DNA of 34,581 nt from DASQDT01 sp036380435 (GTDB lineage Bacteria; Acidobacteriota; Blastocatellia; Pyrinomonadales; Pyrinomonadaceae): NCBI GenBank assembly GCA_036380435.1, contig DASVES010000470.1, positions 1-34,581 on the forward strand, written 5' to 3'. Below, piece by piece: positions 1 through 6,554 of this stretch. Below the pieces are notes generated by a model. That model did not search any database and had not been told where the DNA came from. It saw only the letters and a list, made by a program, of their open reading frames with translations. Position 1 is the stretch's first letter, and each line of letters starts with the position of its first letter. Position numbers and translations under genes: made by a program.

Positions 1-26
1 TCGCCAACTTCAAGTTCACCAAGTGA
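1..26 (+). CDS. C-terminal end of an unknown gene (partial)
   Basis: The reading frame entering from the left edge ends ANFKFTK followed by TGA at 24-26. It is followed at once by a strong hairpin, which fits a true gene end. Too little is present to suggest a function. Confidence 0.45.
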
Positions 27-31
27 GGCGG

Positions 32-85
32 AAGGCCGTCGCAGGCGGGGCCGCGGCCCCGCCCGCGACGGCCCAAGCCTTCTAC
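32..85 (+). terminator. Hairpin terminator after the left-edge gene
   Basis: Two nested perfect stems form one long hairpin: GGCCGTCGC (34-42) pairs with GCGACGGCC (65-73), and inside it GGCGGGGCCG (44-53) pairs with CGGCCCCGCC (54-63). A weak pyrimidine-rich tail (CCTTCTACCTT) follows. It lies just 7 bases after the stop codon at 24-26, so it probably ends that transcript. Confidence 0.6.
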
Positions 86-203
86 CTTGAGGAAATGATC
101 CGACAGATAAGGTGTTCAGTTCACGCGAAACCAGCCCGGGCGCCTTTGATCTGGCATCTGGCTATTACACGAACCCGTTTTAACTTAAAGGAGAGAACCC
201 CAA

Positions 204-1136
204 ATGAATAAGCTTCGCTTCGCCTTCACCGCCCTGGCCTTCATGGCCTTCACCCTGGCGGTATCCTCCAGCGCGCAAGCGCAGGCCACCCGCACGTGGG
301 TCTCCGGCGTCGGCGACGATGTCAACCCGTGCAGCCGCACCGCCCCCTGCAAGACCTACGCCGGGGCCATCTCGAAGACGGCCAAGGACGGCGAGATCAG
401 CACGCTCGATCCCGGCGGTTTCGGCACCATCACCACCACCAAGTCCATCACGATTAACGGCGGCGGCGCGGGCCAGGGCTACGGCTCGATCCTCTCCGCC
501 CTCGCGCCGCAGGGCGTGCTCGTCAACATCACCGACGTGAACGACATCCGGAAGAGCGTCAAGCTCAACTGGCTCGACATCAACGGCGCGAGCACCGGAA
601 CCGACGGCATCCGCATGATCGCCGGCAACACGCTCCACATCGAGAACACCTTCATTGACGGCATGGCGGGCGACGGCGTTGATATCAACGTTTCCGTTGG
701 CATCGCCTTCTCGATGAAGAACGTCTCGATCCGCAACTGCGTGGGCTCCGGCGTCAAGATGGCCTCCACCGGCGGGGGGTCGGTCGGCTTCAGCCTCAAC
801 AACGTACAGGTCAGCAAGACCGGCACGGGCATTGACGTGCAGAACGGCGCGCGCGGCACCATCACCGACACCGTGATCGCGCTCAACACCACGGGCATCT
901 CCGTCACAGAGGCGGGGAACGACGCCGAGGCCAACATCGTGAACGCGACCATCACCGGGCACGTCACCGGCATCAGCGTGGGCGCGGGCGCGCGGGCGCG
1001 CATCGCCCGCTGCCTGATCACGCAGAACGTGACCTCTCTGACGCCGGCCGCGCAGGTGGACACCGGCAACAACAACACCATCATGGGCAACACCAACAAC
1101 ACGGCCCCGGCCGGCTTGCCCTTCCCGCAAAACTAA
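204..1136 (+). CDS. Secreted right-handed parallel beta-helix protein
   Basis: The 310-residue product has a clear signal peptide: basic start, hydrophobic core to about residue 20, and an AQA-type cleavage site near 27. Translation starts at an ATG with GGAG 11 bases upstream. The mature N-terminus (TWVSGVGDDVNPCSRTAPCKT) carries two cysteines and the GGFG and SITI turns typical of a family of bacterial parallel beta-helix (pectate-lyase-like) proteins. The rest is a series of 20-25 residue coils rich in N, G, T and I (NTT, TGI, GTI repeats), as in beta-helix ladders. No catalytic residues of a known lyase or hydrolase were recognised, so a structural, carbohydrate-binding or adhesive role is as likely as an enzymatic one. 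It stands alone between two terminators. Family assignment is firm, function unknown. Confidence 0.85.
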   Translation: MNKLRFAFTALAFMAFTLAVSSSAQAQATRTWVSGVGDDVNPCSRTAPCKTYAGAISKTAKDGEISTLDPGGFGTITTTKSITINGGGAGQGYGSILSALAPQGVLVNITDVNDIRKSVKLNWLDINGASTGTDGIRMIAGNTLHIENTFIDGMAGDGVDINVSVGIAFSMKNVSIRNCVGSGVKMASTGGGSVGFSLNNVQVSKTGTGIDVQNGARGTITDTVIALNTTGISVTEAGNDAEANIVNATITGHVTGISVGAGARARIARCLITQNVTSLTPAAQVDTGNNNTIMGNTNNTAPAGLPFPQN

Positions 1137-1159
1137 AGCCGCCCGGCACGGCTCAATTC

Positions 1160-1212
1160 TTAGTCCCCCGACGGTCGCCCTTTGGCGCGGTCGTCGGGGG
1201 ACTAACTTTTTG
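1160..1212 (+). terminator. Rho-independent terminator
   Basis: A perfect 13-base inverted repeat, TTAGTCCCCCGAC (1160-1172) with GTCGGGGGACTAA (1193-1205), is followed by CTTTTTG. It lies 24 bases after the beta-helix gene. The region from here to the Wzm start (about 220 bases) shows no gene; its long antisense reading frame is a shadow. Confidence 0.9.
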
Positions 1213-1435
1213 CCCCGCGCCCCGGGAGTCCGAGACGCCTTATCGAGGCGGCGAAAGTCGTCGGCCCGCAGTGATTTCCTCGTCGGGCGCTCTGCTTGAC
1301 TAGCCTGCGGCGCATGGCTAGACTGCTTTTTCTTCTCAGTCCGCCGGTGATCAGCGGTCAATTACCGAACAACGCTGGATCGATCTATAAAAGCCTGCGG
1401 GGTTGTCGTGCGACCCTTAGCGGAAACCTGAATTG

Positions 1436-2359
1436 ATGTTAACGAAACCAGGCATCGACGCGCTCGGGCCGAACGCCGCCTCCGCGCCGCCGGACGCGTC
1501 GCCCACGCCGCCAGCGCTGCCCCGCTACGAAGCCCTGCCGGACGCACCCTTAGTTACCATCGAGCCTGGCAAGTCGTGGAGTGCGCTCGATCTGCGCGAA
1601 CTTTGGGACTACCGCGAGCTGCTCTACTTCCTCATCTGGCGCGACGTGAAAGTGCGCTACAAGCAGACGGTGCTCGGCGCGGCCTGGGCGGTTTTGCAAC
1701 CGCTCTTTATGATGGCCCTATTCTCGCTCCTTTTCGGGCGCGTCGCCGGCATCGACACGGGGGCGGTTCCTTATCCCCTCTTCGCCTTCGTGGGCCTTGT
1801 GCCGTGGACTTTCTTCGCCAACGCAGTGACGACGAGCAGCAATAGCCTCGTGAGCAGCACGCACCTGATCTCGAAGGTCTACTTTCCGCGCCTGCTCGTG
1901 CCCGCCGGGGCGGTGGCCGCGTGCCTCTTCGACTTCGCGCTCTCGTTCCTGGCGCTTCTCGGGATGCTCGTCTATTACCGCGTCTCGCCCACGGCGAACC
2001 TTCTGATGCTGCCCGCGCTCGTCGCCTTGATGGCCGGCTTCGCGCTGGGCGTCGGGATGTGGCTGTCATCCTTAAACGTCAAGTACCGCGACGTGCGTTT
2101 CGTGCTGCCGTTTTTGATTCAGCTCTGGCTCTTTGCCTCGTCGGTGATTCTCCCGTCGAGCGCCGTGCCCGAGCGCCTGCGCTGGCTGCTGTACCTGAAC
2201 CCCATGTCGGGCGTCGTCGAGGGCTTCCGCTCGGCGCTGCTCGGCTTGCCGTTCGACTGGCGGGCCATCGGGGTCGCGGCCACCGCCACGGCCGTCGTGC
2301 TCGTCTATGCCGCCTACTCCTTCCGGCGCACGGAGCGCAGCTTCGCCGACATCATCTGA
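1436..2359 (+). CDS. wzm: ABC-2 polysaccharide exporter, membrane subunit (Wzm/TagG type)
   Basis: The 307-residue protein has a proline-rich cytoplasmic N-tail (1-50), an amphipathic stretch with WRDVKVRYKQT (68-78) and six hydrophobic segments at about 81-101, 113-131, 156-181, 187-211, 223-241 and 277-295. The sequences SKVYFPRLLVP, LNVKYRDVR and LNPM are hallmarks of the O-antigen/teichoic-acid ABC permease family. It would form the channel that flips a lipid-linked polysaccharide across the inner membrane, paired with the ATPase gene that starts 8 bases downstream. A TTG lies directly before the ATG (1433); the ATG is preferred. No good ribosome site is visible. This marks the ABC-dependent rather than the Wzx/Wzy route. 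Confidence 0.92.
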   Translation: MLTKPGIDALGPNAASAPPDASPTPPALPRYEALPDAPLVTIEPGKSWSALDLRELWDYRELLYFLIWRDVKVRYKQTVLGAAWAVLQPLFMMALFSLLFGRVAGIDTGAVPYPLFAFVGLVPWTFFANAVTTSSNSLVSSTHLISKVYFPRLLVPAGAVAACLFDFALSFLALLGMLVYYRVSPTANLLMLPALVALMAGFALGVGMWLSSLNVKYRDVRFVLPFLIQLWLFASSVILPSSAVPERLRWLLYLNPMSGVVEGFRSALLGLPFDWRAIGVAATATAVVLVYAAYSFRRTERSFADII

Positions 2360-2367
2360 AGATCATT

Positions 2368-3636
2368 ATGCGGCCAATCGTCAGGGTTGAGAATGTAGGC
2401 AAGCTCTACCAGTTGGGCAGCTCGGGCGCCGCCTACGGGACGCTCCGCGACACGCTGGCCGAGGCGGTGCGTTCGCCCTTCAGCCGCTGGCGCGGCGACG
2501 CTGGCGCGGCGACCAGCGAGCAGTCGTTCTGGGCGCTGCGCGGCGTAAGCTTCGACGTTCGGCCCGGCGAGATCGTCGGCATCATCGGGCGCAACGGGGC
2601 GGGCAAATCGACACTGCTGAAAATCCTCTCACGCATCACCGAGCCGACGACCGGGCGGATCGAGCTTTACGGGCGCGTCGGCTCGCTCCTCGAAGTCGGG
2701 ACGGGCTTCCACCCGGAGCTTTCGGGGCGCGAGAACGTCTTCCTCAACGGCGCGATCCTCGGCATGGGCCGCGACGAGATTGAGAAGAAGTTCGACGAGA
2801 TCGTGGCGTTCGCCGAGATCGAAAAATTCCTCGACACGCCCGTCAAGCGTTACTCCTCCGGCATGTACATCCGCCTCGCCTTCGCCGTGGCGGCGCACCT
2901 CGAATCCGAAATCATGATCGTGGACGAGGTGCTGGCCGTGGGCGACGCACAGTTTCAGGAGAAGTGCCTCGGCAAGATGGGCGAGATCGCCAGGGGCGGG
3001 CGCACCGTGCTGCTCGTCAGCCACAACGTCGGCATCGTCAGCTCGCTCTGCACGAGGGCCGTCTACCTCGCCGACGGGCAGTTGCGCTCGGAGGGGCCGG
3101 CCGAGAAGATTGTCGGTGAGTACCTGTCAGAGGCGCTGGAGAGCAAGGTTCACGACCTGGAGCGGCTGCGGCCCGCCGGCATGGGCGAGCGCGTTAAGTT
3201 CCTCGACATCAGCCTCGCCTCGACCGAGGGCTCGCACGTCGAGGTCGGACGCCCGCTCGAGTTCCTTCTGACGATCCGCTCCGAGGACGACATGAGGGGC
3301 CTGAGCATCGGGGCGAGCATCTTCAACGTCGTCGGCGCCTGCGTCGGGTCGCTCATCACGCGCGAGGAGTTTTCAGTGCGGGCTGGGGAGGTCGTGTGCC
3401 TGCGTCTGAAAGTCTCAGCCCTCAGTCTCGCGCCCGGCTCTTACTACTCCGGCTTCAGTATCGGGCGCGGCGGGCATGAGGTCAGGCGCGCCGACCTGGA
3501 TGCGGTGCTCGGCGTTCCCTCTTTCCAAGTGCTGCCTATCTCGGACAACTATCTCTTCACCAACTGGCAACTCGGCTGGGGCAGCGTCATCTTCAAGGAC
3601 ACACTATTGACGGTCGTGGGCGACGTGGAAGTCTAA
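2368..3636 (+). CDS. wzt: ABC-2 polysaccharide exporter, ATPase subunit with C-terminal Wzt domain
   Basis: The 422-residue protein has an ATPase domain with Walker A GRNGAGKST (74-82), signature YSSGM (162-166), Walker B IMIVDE (182-187) and the H-loop histidine in VSHN (H219). The motif HPELSGRENVFLNG is typical of Wzt/TagH ATPases. After about residue 270 comes a beta-rich domain like the Wzt C-terminal domain, which in studied systems binds the modified end of the polymer and couples chain termination to export. The frame is open far upstream into wzm, but homology begins at the ATG at 2368, 8 bases after the wzm stop. A degenerate second copy of this gene's last part occurs at 5963-6073. 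It powers the exporter for the locus. Confidence 0.93.
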   Translation: MRPIVRVENVGKLYQLGSSGAAYGTLRDTLAEAVRSPFSRWRGDAGAATSEQSFWALRGVSFDVRPGEIVGIIGRNGAGKSTLLKILSRITEPTTGRIELYGRVGSLLEVGTGFHPELSGRENVFLNGAILGMGRDEIEKKFDEIVAFAEIEKFLDTPVKRYSSGMYIRLAFAVAAHLESEIMIVDEVLAVGDAQFQEKCLGKMGEIARGGRTVLLVSHNVGIVSSLCTRAVYLADGQLRSEGPAEKIVGEYLSEALESKVHDLERLRPAGMGERVKFLDISLASTEGSHVEVGRPLEFLLTIRSEDDMRGLSIGASIFNVVGACVGSLITREEFSVRAGEVVCLRLKVSALSLAPGSYYSGFSIGRGGHEVRRADLDAVLGVPSFQVLPISDNYLFTNWQLGWGSVIFKDTLLTVVGDVEV

Positions 3637-3715
3637 CTGACGTAGAAACGAGGCTGGGCCGGGACGAAGACGAAGACCTGCCTTTGCTGTCCGCCTCCAA
3701 CACATTTGTGCAACC

Positions 3716-3744
3716 TTGGAAGTCAAGATAGTCTGTGGTATACG
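3716..3744 (+). promoter_or_regulatory. Candidate sigma70-type promoter
   Basis: TTGGAA (3716-3721), a 17-base spacer and TATACG (3739-3744) lie about 100 bases before the oxygenase start, in the 208-base gap after wzt. The match is good for a GC-rich background but rests on sequence alone. Confidence 0.42.
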
Positions 3745-3844
3745 ATACAGCCCGGGTCGGGTGCTGAATCTTTCGGGTCGCCCGCTTCACGAACCCATCA
3801 CCATGACCCATTCTTTAACAGTCGAGATGAGGGAAGAGCGTTCA

Positions 3845-4687
3845 ATGAATCAGACGCTTTCGTTTGTTTTAGACCCGGTGAAGCTCGACGAGCTAGCCGA
3901 AAAGTACCGTGAGGCGTACGCGCAAGCCGCCCCCTTCCCGCACATCGTCATCGATGATTTTTTACCGGCGGACGCTTTGAGGCAGGTACTCTCAGAGTTC
4001 CCCGGCGCGCGGCAGATTGACTGGAATAAGTTCAACGATCCGGCGCAGCGGAAGCTGGGGTCAACCGCCGAGTCGCAAATCGGCGAGTACACGCGTTTCC
4101 TGCTATACCAGTTCAACTCCTCGACCTTTATCAGGTTCCTCGAAAAGCTGACGGGCATTAGCGGCTTGTTGCCCGATCCCCACTTTATCGGCGGCGGCAT
4201 ACACCAGATATTGAGGGGCGGCTTTCTGAAAATCCACGCCGACTTCAACCGTCACCCCTTGCTGCCACTGGATCGTCGGCTGAACCTCCTGCTCTACCTC
4301 AACGAAGATTGGAGGGAAGAATATGGGGGACATCTGGAGCTTTGGAGCAGGGACATGTCGGAGTGTCGGGCGCGGATACTCCCCGTCTTCAACCGCTGCG
4401 TGATCTTCTCGACTACGGACTACTCGTTCCACGGGCACCCCGACCCGCTGAAGTGCCCCCAGGAACGGACGCGGAAATCGATGGCGCTCTACTACTACTC
4501 TAACGGACGCCCCGAAGAGGAAAGCTCCCCCGAGCACGGCACCCTCTTCCAGCACCGGCCCGGCGAGTCGTACGACCTGAGCGCGGTCGTATCCCCACCG
4601 CAACCGCTCACCGCCAAGCAAATCATCATAAAGTTTGTCCCCCCTATCGTGATGGAGGCTTACCTGTCCTTGAAGCGGAGGGTGTAA
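3845..4687 (+). CDS. 2-oxoglutarate/Fe(II)-dependent oxygenase (prolyl-4-hydroxylase/Tpa1-like)
   Basis: With the ATG at 3845 the product has 280 residues. The iron-binding facial triad is readable as H131-x-D133 (KIHADFN) and a distal histidine in SFHGHPDP (H196), followed by TRKS (209-212), which supplies the basic residue for 2-oxoglutarate. The FPHIVIDDFL start and the LYLNEDW and ALYYYSNG strands are typical of the double-stranded beta-helix fold in SM-20/Tpa1-like hydroxylases. The frame extends to 3716, but homology begins at this ATG, which has a GGGAAG sequence upstream. Its substrate is unknown. In this position it may hydroxylate a sugar or lipid of the exported polymer, which is an inference from context only. 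Confidence 0.82.
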   Translation: MNQTLSFVLDPVKLDELAEKYREAYAQAAPFPHIVIDDFLPADALRQVLSEFPGARQIDWNKFNDPAQRKLGSTAESQIGEYTRFLLYQFNSSTFIRFLEKLTGISGLLPDPHFIGGGIHQILRGGFLKIHADFNRHPLLPLDRRLNLLLYLNEDWREEYGGHLELWSRDMSECRARILPVFNRCVIFSTTDYSFHGHPDPLKCPQERTRKSMALYYYSNGRPEEESSPEHGTLFQHRPGESYDLSAVVSPPQPLTAKQIIIKFVPPIVMEAYLSLKRRV

Positions 4688-4851
4688 TGCCCCGTGTGAG
4701 AGGTCGTGCCTGAAAAGTCCGCTCGTCCCACAACCTCTCAACCCGCTCGACAATTCCGCCTGTCAATCGAATTTACAGCACACACGGACGAGGCTGGACG
4801 GGGAGATTCCTCGCCTCAAACCTGCCGCCGCCGACAGTGGCCCCGCGCCGG

Positions 4852-4879
4852 TTGATTTTACGCACACAATACGGATAAT
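4852..4879 (+). promoter_or_regulatory. Candidate sigma70-type promoter
   Basis: TTGATT (4852-4857), a 16-base spacer and GATAAT (4874-4879) sit in the AT-richer part of the 245-base gap before the methyltransferase. The AT shift starts near here. Sequence evidence only. Confidence 0.38.
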
Positions 4880-4932
4880 GCGGATTGGCTTCATAGTGTA
4901 GGAGTTCATGTCATTTAAAATAGGAGTGAAAC

Positions 4933-5709
4933 GTGAAGATGCGTAGCATTAAAAGCTTTGTCCCCTACAGGGTGCAAAATGCCATGAGAGTCTTGCTGGG
5001 TATCTCGGCAATTGAGGCGAGGATGAGCGAACTCGAAGAGCGTCTCGGTCGCTCCGAGGATAAGCTCGACGAATTCGAAAAGATTTCCTTTAGCAAAGAT
5101 TTTTGGGAAAGGTCGCGGGTACGCTGGCGCGGAAACGAGCCGTCAACCGGCCTAACCTGGAATAAAGAATTGAAAGGTGACAACTTCATCTCGAAGGTCG
5201 CCTCCTACAATGCTTTCGGCCCTGACAGCGCCGTGCTTGAAATCGGGCCGGGGTACGGGCGGCTTTTGAAAGCGATGCTGACACAGGGCGTGTCCTTTAA
5301 GAATTATTTGGGCGTCGATCTGTCACCGGACAGAGTGCGGCAGCTTAAAGAAACCTTTGCGAATGAGAAGATTGACTTTAGACAGGGGGACGTTGAGAAC
5401 GTGGCGCTCGATGGGACCTTCGACGTCGTCATCTCTTCTCTTACTTTCAAACACCTCTATCCAACTTTTGAGAAGTCGTTGGCTAATCTCACGACTTACG
5501 TCAACCTCAACGGGATGTTGTTCTTCGACCTCGTCGAGGGTAAGGCAAACTTCTTTGAATACGGCGGTGAAACGTACCTCCATTTTTATCAGAAATCGGA
5601 GGTGCTGGAGATACTAGGCCGCACTAATCTTGAGCTGGTCGCCTTCGATCAGGTCGAGCACGACCCGGAGCACGTGCGGCTCTTAGTAGTAGCGAAAAAA
5701 GTAAAGTAG
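4933..5709 (+). CDS. Class I SAM-dependent methyltransferase, possibly acquired
   Basis: The 258-residue protein begins with a GTG placed 6 bases after AGGAG; an ATG two codons later is the alternative. Residues 26-50 form a short heptad-like charged helix (coiled coil). The methyltransferase core follows with motif I VLEIGPGYGR (101-110), an acidic strand end in YLGVDLSP, and FRQGDVEN and FDVVISSLTFKHLY further on. The gene uses many more AT-ending codons (AAA, TTT, AAT, TTA) than its neighbours, which suggests separate acquisition. It is flanked by gaps of 245 and 392 bases, the latter holding a pseudogene. Target unknown; sugar or lipid-linked glycan methylation is plausible from context. 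Confidence 0.8.
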   Translation: MKMRSIKSFVPYRVQNAMRVLLGISAIEARMSELEERLGRSEDKLDEFEKISFSKDFWERSRVRWRGNEPSTGLTWNKELKGDNFISKVASYNAFGPDSAVLEIGPGYGRLLKAMLTQGVSFKNYLGVDLSPDRVRQLKETFANEKIDFRQGDVENVALDGTFDVVISSLTFKHLYPTFEKSLANLTTYVNLNGMLFFDLVEGKANFFEYGGETYLHFYQKSEVLEILGRTNLELVAFDQVEHDPEHVRLLVVAKKVK

Positions 5710-5794
5710 ACTTTACGTCGTCGCGCCTTTATGACTTTGTCGGCTGCTGTGAGGAACAAGGGCCAAAGCCAGACGAGAAATTAATGAGCTAATT

Positions 5795-6073
5795 CAGCCC
5801 GCGCGCCTCGCCACCTCGACCTGGATCGAGCACGCGCCGTTCGCGATGTATTTAGTTGACGTGCTGTGAGCGCGTGTCTTCGTCGAGCTGGGGGCTGACT
5901 GCGGCATCTCCTACTAATTCCTCTGTCAAGCGGCGAATGAGTCAGGACTCCGCGCGCCTATTGGCGGCCCTTCTTTTCAGGCGCCGCCGATCTCAAGTGT
6001 CGGCGATCACGTCGCCAACCGGCACTTGAGTTGGGGCAGCATCGTGTTCAGAGACACACTTTTGACGGTTTGA
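5795..6073 (+). pseudogene. Chimeric gene relic: methyltransferase N-terminus joined in frame to Wzt C-terminus
   Basis: Reading one frame from 5795, the translation PARLATSTWIEHAPFAMYLV and the following RVFVELG track the start of the methyltransferase at 9752 closely (PARLAPSTWIEHVPFAMYLI). Stops interrupt it at 5867-5869 (TGA) and 5915-5917 (TAA). From 5963, with no change of frame, GGPSFQAPPIS and later WGSIVFRDTLLTV follow the last 35 residues of Wzt (GVPSFQVLPIS, WGSVIFKDTLLTV), ending at TGA 6071-6073. This fills most of the 392-base gap between two genes. It is best explained as the scar of a deletion between a second copy of each gene. No start or ribosome site is evident, so it is not functional. 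Confidence 0.85.
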
Positions 6074-6101
6074 CGGCCGAGGGGCCGTAGGCCAGCCCAG
6101 C

Positions 6102-6554
6102 GTGGAATCCATCCGCAACCTCCAAAGAAAGCTCGGCGGCGTCGGTTACGCGACGCGGGTGAAGCTGGCAACCCTTCTGCTGCTCGCGCTGACGGCCCTG
6201 CTCACCAACCTCATCTACCTGCGTGAGAACCGAGGGTTAGAGCCGACGACGGCCGGGCACGACGACATCAATATTTATGAGCGTCGGTTCGGTGTGCTGC
6301 GCGAGGCGCTGCCCGCGCGGGGCGTCGTCGGGTACTTGAGCGACGAGCAGGAAGTGAACGAGGCCACGAAAAAATATTACCTGACGCAATACACGCTCGC
6401 CCCTCTGATCGTCGTCAGGGACGCTGACCAGGCGCTGGTCGTCGGCGACTTCGCGCGCGCAAGGGAGGGGGCGCCGGAGACCGTCGCCGCTCAGCTCAGG
6501 CTCATCAAGGACTTCGGCGACGGCGTCGCGCTCTACGCGCGGGAGGAGCGTTGA
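6102..6554 (+). CDS. Small single-pass membrane protein of unknown function
   Basis: The 150-residue product starts at GTG 6102; no ATG is available nearby and no clear ribosome site is seen. A basic N-terminus (RNLQRKLGG) precedes one hydrophobic helix at about 22-40 (LATLLLLALTALLTNLIYL). The remaining 110 residues are soluble and probably periplasmic, including YERRFGVLREALPARGVVGYL and YYLTQYTLAPL segments. Its stop overlaps the start of the next gene by one base, so the two are translationally coupled. The coupling suggests it assists the multi-spanning glycosyltransferase that follows. I do not recognise a named family. Confidence 0.7.
   Translation: MESIRNLQRKLGGVGYATRVKLATLLLLALTALLTNLIYLRENRGLEPTTAGHDDINIYERRFGVLREALPARGVVGYLSDEQEVNEATKKYYLTQYTLAPLIVVRDADQALVVGDFARAREGAPETVAAQLRLIKDFGDGVALYAREER

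Noticed and set aside
180..1361. A 393-codon open frame on the - strand covering the beta-helix gene
   Set aside because: It is a GC-skew shadow: its translation is Arg/Gly/Ala-rich with no family pattern, while the + strand frame has a signal peptide and a ribosome site. Similar long antisense frames elsewhere were dropped for the same reason.
1362..1391. TTACCG / TATAAA boxes before wzm as a promoter
   Set aside because: The -35 match is poor and the spacer is 18 bases; not strong enough to list.
1921..2367. Upstream extension of the Wzt frame through the end of wzm
   Set aside because: The extension translates to Arg-rich, non-homologous sequence; Wzt homology begins at the ATG at 2368.
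4697..4740. TGAGAGGT/ACCTCTCA pairing after the oxygenase gene as a terminator
   Set aside because: Only 8 base pairs with a 28-base loop and no T tract; too weak.
6102..6554. Treating the 150-residue frame as another pseudogene remnant like the one before it
   Set aside because: It has an intact membrane helix, normal codon use and stop/start coupling to the next gene, so it was kept as a gene.
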